Source: Mesorhizobium sp. ES1-4 | Lineage (GTDB): Bacteria; Pseudomonadota; Alphaproteobacteria; Rhizobiales; Rhizobiaceae | NCBI RefSeq assembly: GCF_020164745.1 | Contig: NZ_JAIUGV010000013.1 | Span: 88,981 to 152,980 of the forward strand | Length of the DNA stretch: 64,000 nucleotides | Direction of reading: 5' to 3' | Shown: one piece after another, positions 1 to 8,913 of the stretch | Layout of the letters: every line of letters starts with the position of its first letter | Numbering within the stretch: position 1 is the first letter of the stretch | Translations under genes and position numbers: made by a program | Notes under the pieces: generated by a model | Told to the model about the DNA's origin: nothing | Database searches by the model: none | The model's input: the letters and a program-made list of their open reading frames with translations, nothing else

Positions 1-144
1 GGGCTGTGAGCCCGCACCGGAGACATTGGCGAAATCTACGATCTCTATAGCAACGTCAAGGAGAAGCGCGAGGTGTTGCAGATGTGGTCAAATCACATCG
101 AATGGCTGATCAAGCAGGCTGCGGATGACGCTCTGGCGGCGTAG
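1..144 (+). pseudogene. Tyrosine-type integrase, 3' fragment
   Basis: The last ~40 codons (reading GDIGEIYDLYSNVKEK and on to the stop at 144) match the C-terminus of the integrase relic at 11,048-12,003. The first ~20 bases match the reverse complement of about 11,600-11,618, which lies some 430 bases upstream in that gene. So this copy has lost an internal segment, including the part that carries the catalytic HxLR region. It overlaps the 3' end of the convergent HEXXH gene by about 35 bases, as in the other copy. It is non-functional as seen, although the gene runs off the window edge. Confidence 0.7.
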
Positions 145-742
145 CTGCTGGCATGGGCGGAAGATGCGGCGCAACAATCGTCAGAGCCTCATCGAATTGG
201 AGATCATGCTTGACCAGCAAATGCGCGGCCAATGCTTCGATGGCTGACCAGTGATCGAGTACTAGCCGGGCCGTGCGATCTTCGATCCGCCTCCAACGGG
301 GGCGGCGCGGCATCAGGAACCGCAACTCACCATAGATTCGCTTGGCATCCGCGTAGTCGCTGCTCCCCTCATTCCCATCGGACGCATTCATCGCCATATC
401 GCGCGGGTCCAGATAGCCTTCGAATGCGGATTCTGCAAAAGGACCTGCCAGACACGCAACTATCTCTTGGATCGCTTCATCGCGTTGGAAATGTCGATCC
501 ATATCGTTCTCGAAAATCGGCTTTAGCTCCGAGGTGAATCCTTGCGCTGAATAGAAAACCGTGCCTTCGACAAAACCACCGCACTCTCCGTCACCGGCGT
601 CGGGGTAAATACTAACACTTGAGAAAGCAGGGAGTTCACGGTCGTCGTCGAACATCTGACGGTGCAAAACGATGGCGGCCACCGCGTGCCCGGCTTCGTG
701 ATGCGCCACAGACGGGAGAAGATATTGGGAGGCTACATTCAT
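110..742 (-). CDS. HEXXH-motif putative metallopeptidase (copy 1)
   Basis: This is a 210-residue soluble protein without signal peptide or membrane segment. Near the N-terminus it carries HHEAGHAVAAI, a HEXXH zinc-binding motif. In mid-protein it has ACLAGPFAESAFEG followed by GSSDYADAKR, which resembles the AG..AE....G..SD..dA arrangement of FtsH-type (M41) peptidase domains. No AAA domain is present, so it would be a stand-alone peptidase domain; its substrate is unknown. The ATG overlaps the stop of the upstream 92-codon ORF by 4 bases (ATGA), implying translational coupling. The 3' end overlaps the convergent integrase remnant. It is nearly identical to the copy at 10,453-11,082. Both copies are open, and both lie behind sigma-54-type promoters. 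Confidence 0.6.
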   Translation of the reverse strand: MNVASQYLLPSVAHHEAGHAVAAIVLHRQMFDDDRELPAFSSVSIYPDAGDGECGGFVEGTVFYSAQGFTSELKPIFENDMDRHFQRDEAIQEIVACLAGPFAESAFEGYLDPRDMAMNASDGNEGSSDYADAKRIYGELRFLMPRRPRWRRIEDRTARLVLDHWSAIEALAAHLLVKHDLQFDEALTIVAPHLPPMPAATPPERHPQPA

Positions 743-1017
743 GCGGTGCGGCTCTCAGATCTAGTTTCCATCCAAGCCCTGATATCGGATTCAAGCCATG
801 CGACTCGGCCGGGGGAGATGCGACGCCGCTTAGGGAACAGGCCTGCCTTCAGAGTCGCGCGGTCGCGCTCGAACTGCGTTCCACTGAAGTGCTTCAGGGT
901 CTTTGCCGACTGGCCGGCGGCCCAGGCAAGTGCCCGCTCGCCTTCCACATCTTCAAGCCAAAGATAGAGATCGTCGTCGGGAGCATCCAGCGTTGGACGG
1001 ACATCAAATGCGTTCAT
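739..1017 (-). CDS. Chimeric ORF: prolyl oligopeptidase N-terminus joined to AlpA-like tail
   Basis: This 92-codon ORF has two unrelated halves. Residues 1-59 (containing DDDLYLWLEDVEGERALAW) match the start of S9A prolyl oligopeptidases. Residues ~60-88 (FPKRRRISPGRVAWLESDIR) match the C-terminal half of AlpA-family phage/excisionase-like DNA-binding proteins. This suggests a deletion fused the promoter-proximal end of a peptidase gene to an alpA-like gene. It is the first ORF downstream of the sigma-54 promoter at 1,168-1,182 and is coupled to the HEXXH gene. It is probably a non-functional leader, but the reading frame is intact. Confidence 0.55.
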   Translation of the reverse strand: MNAFDVRPTLDAPDDDLYLWLEDVEGERALAWAAGQSAKTLKHFSGTQFERDRATLKAGLFPKRRRISPGRVAWLESDIRAWMETRSESRTA

Positions 1018-1167
1018 GTCCGGACAGCCTTCAGAAAGAAGGGATAGAGGCTTCCGTTTGATCGGGAACGCTTAGTGTTGGTAGCGGCGCCCACATGTTC
1101 GAAAAGCGTGATCATTGATGAGTTCTTCCAGTCGGTGCGGCATCGCAGTGCTTTTGCGCATAGGACC

Positions 1168-1182
1168 GCAATTGTCGTGCCA
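1168..1182 (-). promoter_or_regulatory. Sigma-54 (-24/-12) promoter
   Basis: On the minus strand the sequence is TGGCACGACAATTGC, a perfect match to the TGGCAC-N5-TTGC consensus bound by RpoN holoenzyme. A NifA-type site lies just upstream at 1,229-1,244. Predicted transcription runs left into the chimeric ORF (start 1,017) and the HEXXH gene (start 742). The same 15 bases recur at 10,395-10,409. Confidence 0.8.
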
Positions 1183-1228
1183 ACTGGGAAAATCGTTTCG
1201 GAACAACGTGATCGCTCTGGCAGCGTTG

Positions 1229-1244
1229 TGTCAGATGTCCGACA
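1229..1244. promoter_or_regulatory. NifA upstream activator site
   Basis: TGT-N10-ACA (TGTCAGATGTCCGACA) lies about 55 bases upstream of the -24 element at 1,182, within the usual range for enhancer-like NifA sites. Together with the perfect -24/-12 element this implies symbiotic, low-oxygen expression in bacteroids. Confidence 0.7.
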
Positions 1245-1344
1245 TCGTCGAGAATCCGACAACGAGTGCTCCTCCTAATCACCGGATCAACCTCCGGCGC
1301 CAGTCGGTGACACCGCATTCCTCTGTCTTTCCAGGAGACGGCGT

Positions 1345-1685
1345 GGACATCAATGCCGTTCCTCACCGAACCCGCCTCCTAGCCCTTCGCCCATACGTCA
1401 CGGCCGCCCCCCGGTTTGGCTTCAACCTGAAGGATTACGGCGTCCTCTTCGCAGAGAAGATCGGGTTGTTCGTGGCGCGCGCAGCGGAGCCCAAGGAGCT
1501 TTTCTGGGTTGCGGATACTGGCATGTCGATATTACGACCGTGTGTCCTTCGACAAGCTTGGTGGCTTCTTCAACCAGAATCTCGCCGCGGAGATCGAATC
1601 GTTATCTGCGCCGCAAAGTGCGGCCGGTGAGCGGCGTGGCCCTGCGTTCCAGTTGGCCACGGTCCTCGCTGGGACGAGCAAGTAA
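1345..1685 (+). pseudogene. Unidentified broken gene
   Basis: One frame reads ...VTAAPRFGFNLKDYGVLFAE...FWVADTG up to about 1,525. A shifted frame continues YYDRVSFDKLGGFFNQNLAAE and ends at a stop near 1,685. The two pieces read like one protein interrupted by a frameshift. I do not recognise the family. Nothing convincing is seen between its end and the kup gene (about 1,686-1,980). Confidence 0.3.
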
Positions 1686-1992
1686 ATGGCTTGCGCAGCA
1701 ACGGTGCGATCACACCTGGAGCACGGCGTCATCAGGAAAGCGCCATCCTTGTGCGCCCACGACACCCTGGTCGCCATCGGCCGCATCGCGGGGGGGCACT
1801 GTGGGCGATAACCATTCATTGATCTGGGCGATTGAGGGTTCTGCCGGGGCGCTATTGCTGCTCGGTAGGGCTGCGGGCTGGCGAGTCTACCAAGGCGAGC
1901 AACGACAGGCGAGACGGCAGACATTACGTGACGGAACTTGATATTGCAGTGCAGCAAGCGTAGAGCACCGCGCGCTTATCGGAGTGTCGTCC

Positions 1993-3924
1993 ATGGCCCT
2001 TACCAATGCTGGTAACGAGGCAGAACCTGTCGAACAATCGAGCCATTCTGAGGTCGAGCAGCACAGCACCAAGGCGCTGATGTTGGGCGCACTAGGTGTC
2101 GTTTATGGCGATATAGGCACCAGCCCGATCTATGCATTTCGCGAGGCGTTGCATGCATCAGCGGGTGGCAACGTCGCCAGCCGTGGCGACATCCTCGGCG
2201 TACTCTCGCTGATCATCTGGTCCCTGACGATCACCGTGACGATCAAATACATCATGTTCGTGCTCCGCGCCGACAATCGAGGCGAGGGCGGAGTGCTGTC
2301 GCTTATGGCGCTGGCGCGCAACAGTTTCCCGACCTGCTCTGCGGTGATCCTCGGCATCGGCATCGGCATCGGCATCGTCGGCGCGGCGCTTTTTTTTGGC
2401 GACGCCGTCATTACGCCGGCAATCTCGGTACTGTCGGCGGTCGAAGGTATGAATGTCGTCACGCCGACGTTCCAGCCCTATGTGGTGCCGCTGACACTGG
2501 CCATCCTGGCGATCGTGTTTGCGGTACAGCGGTTTGGCACCGGCGGCGTAGGATTGGTGTTCGGACCCGTTACCGCGCTGTGGTTCCTGGCCATCGGCCT
2601 TTCCGGGCTCAACCACATCATGGACGACCCGGAAATCCTGCTGGCAATCAGCCCGCATTACATCGTGTCGTTCCTGGTCAACTCGCCTGACGTCGCCTTC
2701 GTTACGGTTGGTGCAGTCTTCCTCGCCGTCACCGGAGCCGAGGCGCTCTACGCCGACCTCGGCCATTTCGGCCGCAAGCCGATCGTGCTCGCCTGGCTGG
2801 CGATCGTGTTCCCTTGTCTGTTGCTCAATTATGTCGGGCAAGGCGCCTTCGTGCTGGCAAATGGCGGCGTTGTCGGTCATCCGTTCTTCGAGATGAACCA
2901 GGGCTGGACGCTTATTCCGATGGTCGTGCTTGCCACGGCGGCGACCGTGATCGCCTGCCAGGCGGTGATCTCCGGCGCCTTTTCGCTGACCAGGCAAGCG
3001 GTACAGCTCAACATGCTGCCGCGTTTCGTCATCCAGCACACGTCGGAAAAACAGTCGGGCCAGATCTATCTGCCGCGCATCAACCTGATGCTGGCGCTGG
3101 TGGTGATGCTGCTGGTGGTCGGCTTCGGCGAATCCAGCCGGCTGGCCTCGGCCTACGGTATTTCGGTGACCGGCAATATGCTGGTGACGAACATACTGCT
3201 TTTTGTTGTGATGACGCGCATCTGGAAATGGCCGCTCGGCGTCGCGATAGCCTTAATGGCGGTGTTCGTCTTCATCGATACCGGCTTCTTTGCAGCTAAC
3301 ATCGTCAAGGTATTCGAAGGCGGCTGGGCCTCGCTTGCCATTGCCGCAGTGATCGTGATGACCATGTGGACTTGGATAAGAGGCAGCAGGTATCTATTTG
3401 ACAAGACGCGCAGGAACCAGATTCCGCTCGATTTCCTTGCGGGCAATCTGTTGAAGAAGAAACCGCAGCTGGTGTCCGGTACGGCCGTGTTCCTGACCAG
3501 CGATCCCGCCAGTGCGCCGACCGCGTTGATGCACAGCCTGAAGCACTACAAGGCGCTGCACGAACAGAACGTCATCCTCTCTGTGGTGACGGCGCAGCAG
3601 CCCGTGGTGCCCGACAGCGAGCGGATCAAGATGGAAACGATCAATGAGCTGTTCATGCGGGTGACACTGACCTTCGGCTACATGGAACAGCCTAACATCC
3701 CGCGTGCGCTGGCGATCTGCCGCAAGCAGGGTTGGAAGTTCGACATCATGACGACGTCCTTCTTCCTGTCGCGTCGCTCGCTCAAGGCGTCACCCAACTC
3801 CGGCATGCCGGTGTGGCAGGACAAGCTGTTCATCGGCTTGGCGCGCACGGCCGCCGACGCGACGGAGTATTTCCAGATCCCGACCGGACGTGTGGTCGAG
3901 ATCGGAACGCAAGTGGCCGTTTAG
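1993..3924 (+). CDS. kup: Kup potassium uptake transporter
   Basis: This is a low-affinity K+ uptake transporter of the KUP/HAK/KT family in the inner membrane, probably proton coupled. The protein is about 640 residues, normal for the family. It starts with the conserved LGALGVVYGDIGTSPIYAFRE and contains DNRGEGGVLSL, FFGDAVITPAISVLSAVEG and GAEALYADLGHFG. About twelve membrane segments are followed by a C-terminal cytoplasmic domain of some 190 residues. I prefer the ATG at 1,993 over GTG at 1,984 because GGAG at 1,981-1,984 is then spaced 8 bases. It is monocistronic, flanked by degenerate DNA, so probably an accessory copy; core genomes of rhizobia usually carry their own kup. Confidence 0.95.
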   Translation: MALTNAGNEAEPVEQSSHSEVEQHSTKALMLGALGVVYGDIGTSPIYAFREALHASAGGNVASRGDILGVLSLIIWSLTITVTIKYIMFVLRADNRGEGGVLSLMALARNSFPTCSAVILGIGIGIGIVGAALFFGDAVITPAISVLSAVEGMNVVTPTFQPYVVPLTLAILAIVFAVQRFGTGGVGLVFGPVTALWFLAIGLSGLNHIMDDPEILLAISPHYIVSFLVNSPDVAFVTVGAVFLAVTGAEALYADLGHFGRKPIVLAWLAIVFPCLLLNYVGQGAFVLANGGVVGHPFFEMNQGWTLIPMVVLATAATVIACQAVISGAFSLTRQAVQLNMLPRFVIQHTSEKQSGQIYLPRINLMLALVVMLLVVGFGESSRLASAYGISVTGNMLVTNILLFVVMTRIWKWPLGVAIALMAVFVFIDTGFFAANIVKVFEGGWASLAIAAVIVMTMWTWIRGSRYLFDKTRRNQIPLDFLAGNLLKKKPQLVSGTAVFLTSDPASAPTALMHSLKHYKALHEQNVILSVVTAQQPVVPDSERIKMETINELFMRVTLTFGYMEQPNIPRALAICRKQGWKFDIMTTSFFLSRRSLKASPNSGMPVWQDKLFIGLARTAADATEYFQIPTGRVVEIGTQVAV

Positions 3925-4239
3925 GTATGCCCGGTTAAGCAGAATCAATTGGCATTTCGCGAGCCGGTGAATGCCTGACCGGGCGGAGGCCACGATGCTT
4001 GCGCCAAACTGGGGTCCGGTTCCAGGCCTGAAGCTTCCGGCCCCGAAAGCCGTCCTTTACGCCTGCGATCATTTCCGTTCCGCATTGTCTTGCCGACCCA
4101 CCAGTCGAGATGCGCTGAAACGACCTCGCCGGGCAGCAACTTATCATTTGAACCTAATCGATGTGCCGCAAGTCCGACCTTCATTCTTCAGTTCACAGGC
4201 TAGCGTTGCCAAAATCGGCGTGCCGCCTAACCGGCGCCG
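3925..4239. other. Intergenic, no gene seen
   Basis: No ORF with recognisable content, no clear terminator and no repeat was found between the kup stop and the dnaE2 relic. Confidence 0.5.
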
Positions 4240-4692
4240 CACCGTGACCTGTCAGGATGCTATGCAGGCGCGAGGCAGAAGCTGGCTCGAGGCCGCCGGC
4301 CTGGTGCTGGTCCGGCAGCGGCCGGGCTCGGCCAAAGGCTTCATGTTCCTCTGGAGGATGAGACGGGTGCGGCAAACGTCGTCGTCTGGGTCAAGATCTC
4401 TCGAGAAATTCCGGCGCGTGCTTCTTGCTTCGGCCATGCTCGGCGTCCGCGGACGCATCCGACGGAAGAGGAGGTGGTGCACCTCGTCGCCCACGAGCTG
4501 ACCGATCTGTCGGCCGGGCTGGCCAGCGTGGGAAACCGCAAGACGCCGTTTCCGTTGCCGCACGGCCGAGGGACGAGGCTCATCACGGCGGATCGGGCAT
4601 CGATCCGCGCGGCATGCCGAAGGGGCGCGACATCGTCGATGCAGTATGACCATATCGACCCTATCAAGTTCAAGACGCGTAACTTCCGGTAG
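4240..4692 (+). pseudogene. dnaE2 (error-prone DNA polymerase) 3' relic
   Basis: In shifting frames the strand encodes the C-terminus of DnaE2: LVLVRQRPGSAKG, then EKFRRVLLASAMLGVRGRI, then VVHLVAHELTDLSAGLAS, then FPLPHGRG, a remnant of HHG.GIDPRGMPKGRDI, and finally IKFKTRNFR ending at TAG 4,690-4,692. Several frameshifts separate the pieces and the polymerase core is absent. DnaE2 acts with ImuA/ImuB in SOS mutagenesis; no imuA/imuB is visible here. It is a dead fragment. Confidence 0.75.
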
Positions 4693-4745
4693 CGCTTCCG
4701 GAGGCCACTTCAGCAGCATGTTGTGCACACTTTTGTCGGACCCTG

Positions 4746-4943
4746 TTAACTGCCGATTGGCAGCAGGTCACCCCGTGCCGGATCCCAAATGTCGTCGCTC
4801 TCAAGCGCAACGACTGCCCGCACCCTTTTTAAGTCAGCGAGCACCTCCACCGCCGGACGCCGCCCCGTTTCCTGAGCCGCGGCGTAACGGGTGTATTTGT
4901 GACTGTCCGGCTCAAACCACTTCAACGATTCCAAAGTAGCCAT
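4746..4943 (-). CDS. Small hypothetical protein
   Basis: This 65-codon ORF begins MATLESLKWFEPDSHKYTRY and has no recognised domain, signal peptide or membrane segment. It reads like real protein (mixed composition, plausible start), but no ribosome site or operon partner supports it. It may be a fragment of a larger lost gene. Confidence 0.35.
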   Translation of the reverse strand: MATLESLKWFEPDSHKYTRYAAAQETGRRPAVEVLADLKRVRAVVALESDDIWDPARGDLLPIGS

Positions 4944-5124
4944 GGCATCGCCCTTGCGGCTGCGCGTGATGCGAATGATCGTGATCCCATCCTAAGCGCT
5001 CGCGTCGAATGGAGACACGCTGCCAACGCTTCATCTGCTCTACCCCATCTTTGTTCCAAGGCGGTCGGATCATCTCAATGAGCCCTGCCTCGGGGTGGCC
5101 AAAGCATGCATATTTATCGTTCGG

Positions 5125-5600
5125 CCCCGCATCGAATTATCATCTGCGATGTGGGACTCGATCTTGGGTTGGCGACGGCTTCGCTCCGGGAGTAGACGTC
5201 GGACCACTGATAAGTGCCGGACCTTCTCCACAATTTCTCGGCGGACTCATCGTGAACGCTCGATTGGACGTAAATGCGGTTCGCGGAAACGCAGGTCTGG
5301 CCGGCATTGCGGAACTTCGCCTGGACCGCACCGTCAACAGCACCGTCAATGTCGGCATCATCGAAGATGATGAAAGGTGCATTGCCGCCGGTTTCAAGGC
5401 TGACCTTCTTGATCTGGTCAGAGCACTGACGCATCAGCAGCCGTCCGACCTCGTTCGAACCGGTAAAGCTGATCTTTGGAATTGGTGCAGAGTTCACGGC
5501 CCACGCGATCACCTTCGGACGCATAGATCAGGTTGACCACGCCATCGGGAAAGCCGGCCTGATGGCGAGAGCAAACATTGCACCTAGCCACGCCACGATA
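5125..5600 (-). pseudogene. Aldehyde dehydrogenase (gabD-like) fragment
   Basis: Nearly identical at base level to part of the intact gene at 14,606-16,063 (homologous span about 15,120-15,500). It retains GQTCVSANRIYVQSS around the catalytic cysteine. The conserved ELGGNAP signature reads ETGGNAP, and both ends are missing or frameshifted. With the M16 relic immediately upstream it forms a truncated duplicate of the 19,172-14,606 gene pair. Confidence 0.8.
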
Positions 5601-6080
5601 AGATCGAGCGCGGCTTCGTTGCGTGCGGGTCTGTGGTCAGTGGAGGGCGGAGGAAAAGCGCTCGGCGTGCTCGCCCTCGCGATACCACTGGTTCGCGCCG
5701 GCAAGCGCCAGTTTCTGAGGCAAATCGCCGAACAGCTGGTAGAGCCTTACTCTCAGGGCTTGGCATCTATGTCGCCTACGACCGCCACATGCAGCCCGTC
5801 GCGTGCGAAAGCGGCTTTGTGGAAGGCGCTTAGATCGGAGGGCGTTACGCTAGTCAGCCTCCCTTGGGCGGTCTCGAATACGGATGCGTGCGTAGATTCC
5901 GCGCCGCCAGGCCAGCTCGGCGATCGCATGAGGTTCGCGCTCATTGGCAATGATTTCGGAGAGAAGCTGGGCGCGTATGCGGTCGAAAAGTGCTGGTGTA
6001 GCCGGATGCGGGTCCCGCCGCCGAGAATGTCGGCCAGCAGTCGAGCGCCGCGGCCCCGCACCAGGGACCGCCCATGAATG
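5600..6080 (-). pseudogene. M16 peptidase fragment with internal deletion
   Basis: The minus strand reads a piece like LLADILGGG (N-terminal domain of the intact peptidase). It then jumps to a piece matching the ITPSDLRAFHQAIFARDGLHIAVVGDID region of the C-terminal domain, followed by a frameshifted LFGDLP segment. Most of the protein, including HXXEH, is gone. Gene order with the adjacent gabD relic is the same as in the intact pair at 14,606-19,172. Confidence 0.7.
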
Positions 6081-6243
6081 ACTCATGCGAGGCGTCTCAA
6101 GGCTGTCCGCGATCCAGCGCCAGATCTCCGCCTCGCCCGAGACGCGCAGAGCTGGCCGGTTGTGCAGGAGCCGTCGGCAATATCCGCCTTCCTCGTTCGG
6201 ATGGGTAACGCTTGCGATACGGAGTCTTGACTTTGGCAGTCGC

Positions 6244-6305
6244 TCTGTGACATTACCTATATAAAGTTCGAAAGAAGGCGATATGGATCATGCATAGGTC
6301 ACAGA
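6244..6305. promoter_or_regulatory. Probable hipBA promoter/operator
   Basis: TCTGTGAC at 6,244-6,251 and GTCACAGA at 6,298-6,305 form an inverted repeat just upstream of the hipB ATG at 6,313. CCTAT and ATAGG extend the symmetry imperfectly, with extra bases in the left arm. Divergent or tandem half-sites like these are typical autoregulatory operators bound by HipB-type antitoxins. The assignment is inferred from position. Confidence 0.5.
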
Positions 6306-6312
6306 GACCCGA

Positions 6313-6651
6313 ATGAAGGCAACGTATAAACGCACCTATTCGCGCTACGCGATGGAAGCGCTTGGCCTTTTCGGTAAGACCATCCGGCTTGGCCGGATGC
6401 AGCACCGGTTAACCGCACAGGAGTTAGCCGAGAGAATCGGTGTTTCACGCAGCACCCTGCAGCGCATCGAGAAGGGCGATCCCAAAGTCGAAATCGGACT
6501 GATGTTCGAAGCTGCTGCCATTGTCGGTGTGAAGCTGTTCGATGCCGACGGCAATGGCATCACAGCCCTCACAGGCCGCATGGACGATCGCATCGCGCTG
6601 CTGCCGAAGCACGTCTACAAGGCCGGCAAGCAGATCGTCGATGAGTTCTAA
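6313..6651 (+). CDS. hipB: HipB-like antitoxin / XRE-family regulator
   Basis: A 112-residue protein with an XRE helix-turn-helix at about residues 25-75 (LTAQELAERIGVSRSTLQRIEKGD). Antitoxins of this type bind the HipA kinase and repress the operon from upstream palindromes, and an inverted repeat lies directly upstream. The stop overlaps the hipA start by 11 bases (6,641-6,651), so the two are translationally coupled, as expected of a toxin-antitoxin pair. No truncation is seen. Confidence 0.85.
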   Translation: MKATYKRTYSRYAMEALGLFGKTIRLGRMQHRLTAQELAERIGVSRSTLQRIEKGDPKVEIGLMFEAAAIVGVKLFDADGNGITALTGRMDDRIALLPKHVYKAGKQIVDEF

Positions 6652-7957
6652 GGTCCCCAAGTACGACGAAGCCTATGTCTGGGTCTGGCTGCCGGGCGAG
6701 ACCGCGCCGGTTGTCGCCGGGCGGCTATATGCCCATGACGGACTCGTCAGCTTCAACTATGGCAGGAGCTTTCGTGAACTGGGAAGCGCGATCCCGCTTT
6801 ATCTCCCGGAACTGCCCCTGAAGGCAGGCGAATTGCCTTTGCTTCCTGGCCTAACCATGCCGGGATGCATCCGCGATGCTGCCCCTGATGCCTGGGGACG
6901 ACGGGTTATCCTAAACCGCAAATTCGGTGTGAAGGGCGATGAAATCGCGCGGCTCGATATTTCAGAACTGACGTTCTTGCTGGAATCAGGCTCGGACCGC
7001 ATCGGCGCGCTCGATTTTCAGTTTTCGCCAATGCATTACGAGCCGCGCGCACTGGCCAATGCCACTCTCGAAGAGCTTGTCCAATCGGCGGAGCGGGTAG
7101 AGAAAGGTATTCCGCTCACCCCCGAATTAGATCAGGCGCTGCATCACGGCAGCTCGATCGGCGGCGCAAGGCCAAAGGCGCTGATCGAGGGTGACGCCGT
7201 CAAGCATGTCGCGAAATTTTCCTCGTCTGCCGACCTTTACAGCGTCGTCAAAGGAGAATTCATAGCCATGCGGCTTGCCGCCTTGTGCGGCATCAGAGCG
7301 GCATCCGTCTCGCTCGTTCGCGCCGCAGGCAACGACGTGTTGCTCGTCGAGCGATTCGACCGGATCAAGGTCACGGGCGGCTGGCAACGCAAATCCATGG
7401 TCTCAGCGCTGACGATGCTCGCGCTCGATGAGATGATGGCGCGTTACGCCAGCTACCAGGATTTGGCGGAGATCATTCGCCACCGATTCACCGCGCCGTC
7501 GGAAACTCTGCGCGAGTTGTTCAGCCGCATTGTCTTCAACATACTTTGCGGCAACACCGACGATCATGCCCGCAACCATGCGGCATTCTGGGACGGCGCT
7601 AAGCTCACCCTCACGCCTGCGTACGATATTTGTCCGCAGGCCCGCAGTGGCCAGGAGGCCAGCCAGGCCATGCTCATCAGCGGCAATAACCGCATGAGCC
7701 GGATAGCGTCCTGCCTTGAAGCGGCGCATCACTTCCTGCTCAGCGCGCCGGAAGCTCTTGCGATTGTTGAAGGCCAGCTCCGATGCATTGCGGAGAATTG
7801 GCCGCGTGTCAGCGAGGAAGCTACGCTATCCGGCACAGATCGCAATCTGTTCTGGGGCCGACAGTTCCTCAATCCCTACGCTTTTACGGCGCTGGAAGGA
7901 AGCGCCGACGTTCTCCGCGCTCTGGCTGACGAACTACGCAACAGTGTTCACGCCTGA
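6641..7957 (+). CDS. hipA: HipA-like serine/threonine kinase toxin
   Basis: Toxin of a HipBA-type type II module. Characterised HipA phosphorylates glutamyl-tRNA synthetase and induces growth arrest. The protein is 438 residues, a normal length. The N-subdomain (VFVWLPGE-like start) is followed by a conserved SSIGGARPKA segment near residue 173 in the ATP-binding region. The catalytic loop GNTDDHARN lies near residue 303 and the metal-binding PAYDICP near 325. The ATG at 6,641 is within the end of hipB. In symbiosis islands such modules may stabilise the element; that role is inferred. The true target of this copy is not known. Confidence 0.88.
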   Translation: MSSKVPKYDEAYVWVWLPGETAPVVAGRLYAHDGLVSFNYGRSFRELGSAIPLYLPELPLKAGELPLLPGLTMPGCIRDAAPDAWGRRVILNRKFGVKGDEIARLDISELTFLLESGSDRIGALDFQFSPMHYEPRALANATLEELVQSAERVEKGIPLTPELDQALHHGSSIGGARPKALIEGDAVKHVAKFSSSADLYSVVKGEFIAMRLAALCGIRAASVSLVRAAGNDVLLVERFDRIKVTGGWQRKSMVSALTMLALDEMMARYASYQDLAEIIRHRFTAPSETLRELFSRIVFNILCGNTDDHARNHAAFWDGAKLTLTPAYDICPQARSGQEASQAMLISGNNRMSRIASCLEAAHHFLLSAPEALAIVEGQLRCIAENWPRVSEEATLSGTDRNLFWGRQFLNPYAFTALEGSADVLRALADELRNSVHA

Positions 7958-8199
7958 TCCGGCGCTGGATTTCGGACAAGCTCGGCAAGCGCAAGACGCC
8001 CACAATATCGACAACCCTTGCCGTGCCAGGACGAAGATTGAACAAACGGCTCTTCAACAGTGACAACGTGCACTGCGGAGAGATGTGGAGCTGACACCGC
8101 AAAAGCCCAAGACGCGCGACTTCCCGCGATACAACTCCACATAACTGAGCGTCTACAAGCGGTGCAGCCAGCCAAACATCCAGCCATCAAAGCGATGAT

Positions 8200-8913
8200 C
8201 GTCTGATCTTTTGCCGATGACATCACGTCGGGGAAGCCTTGTTCGAGCGCTTGCCGCTTCATATCGATACCGGCCTGGGCGTAGCGCATCGTTAGTTCAG
8301 CCCGAGTGGCCTGGCCATCGACTGATGGTGGCGATGTCAACACCCGCCTTGACGAGGTGGATGGCCGTCGTGTCCCGCAAAGGGCGATGATGGATGCTTT
8401 TTTCCGCCATGGTGGTTCCTTCGCCCGCAGCCATGTGTGCGCAGCAAGTATGGAACACCGAACCGGGTGAGCAGTGTGGGGCGGTCGTTGCTTTGCTCGG
8501 CGGGACAGGGCGATACCAGACGAAGGTCACAATCGAAGATTCAGGATCCCTGAACTCGTGCATCCGTATTGAACATCAGCGAAAACAGAGCGTAATCCCG
8601 CTGTCCAGAAGGCGTGCGGCGGACGATACGCGCCAGGACGCTCTTGATTTCCGGGCTCATCGAGATATTCGACAGGTGCCACCCACGCGCCCTCTTGAAG
8701 GGAAGTGTCACCACCAGTTGCAGCGTATCCTAATATTCGGGGTGCTCCGAAATCAGGAACCGCGCAAAGGCATGCATCGCCGCCAGCCTTGCATTGCGGG
8801 TCGCAACTGCCACGCTCGACCTCAAGTGATGTGAGAAAGCTGCCCATCCTGTCGGTATTGATGTCGGAGACCGCTTCTTCTTTCAAGAATATCTTCCCGC
8901 TCTCCCGCGGCAT
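8200..8913 (-). pseudogene. Tyrosine recombinase (XerC/D-like) relic
   Basis: Read from 8,913 leftward, the frames give an N-terminal core-binding region (VSDINTDRMGSFLTSLEVERG, then VAPVEYLDEP, then ILNLRL). The C-terminal catalytic part follows: HHRPLRDTTAIHLVKAGVDIATISRWPGHSG, then TMRYAQAGIDMKRQALEQ. The catalytic HxLR H is followed by PLRDT, and the second histidine (GHSG) is seen. At least two frameshifts break it. Such recombinases commonly accompany IS or integron-like insertions. Confidence 0.75.

Larger units (their letters stand above)
1..771. repeat. Left arm of a large inverted repeat
   Basis: This block carries the integrase tail and the HEXXH gene and is a diverged inverted copy of 10,426-11,185. 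Homology stops at about 771, just upstream of the peptidase start (shared run reading ACTAG then YCTGAGAGCC on the minus strand). Beyond that point the two copies have different upstream structures. The left end continues outside the window. Confidence 0.8.

Noticed and set aside
2158..3039. Long minus-strand ORF (293 codons) opposite kup
   Set aside because: Composition is charged and repetitive with no domain, and it lies wholly antisense to an intact conserved transporter; it is a shadow frame.
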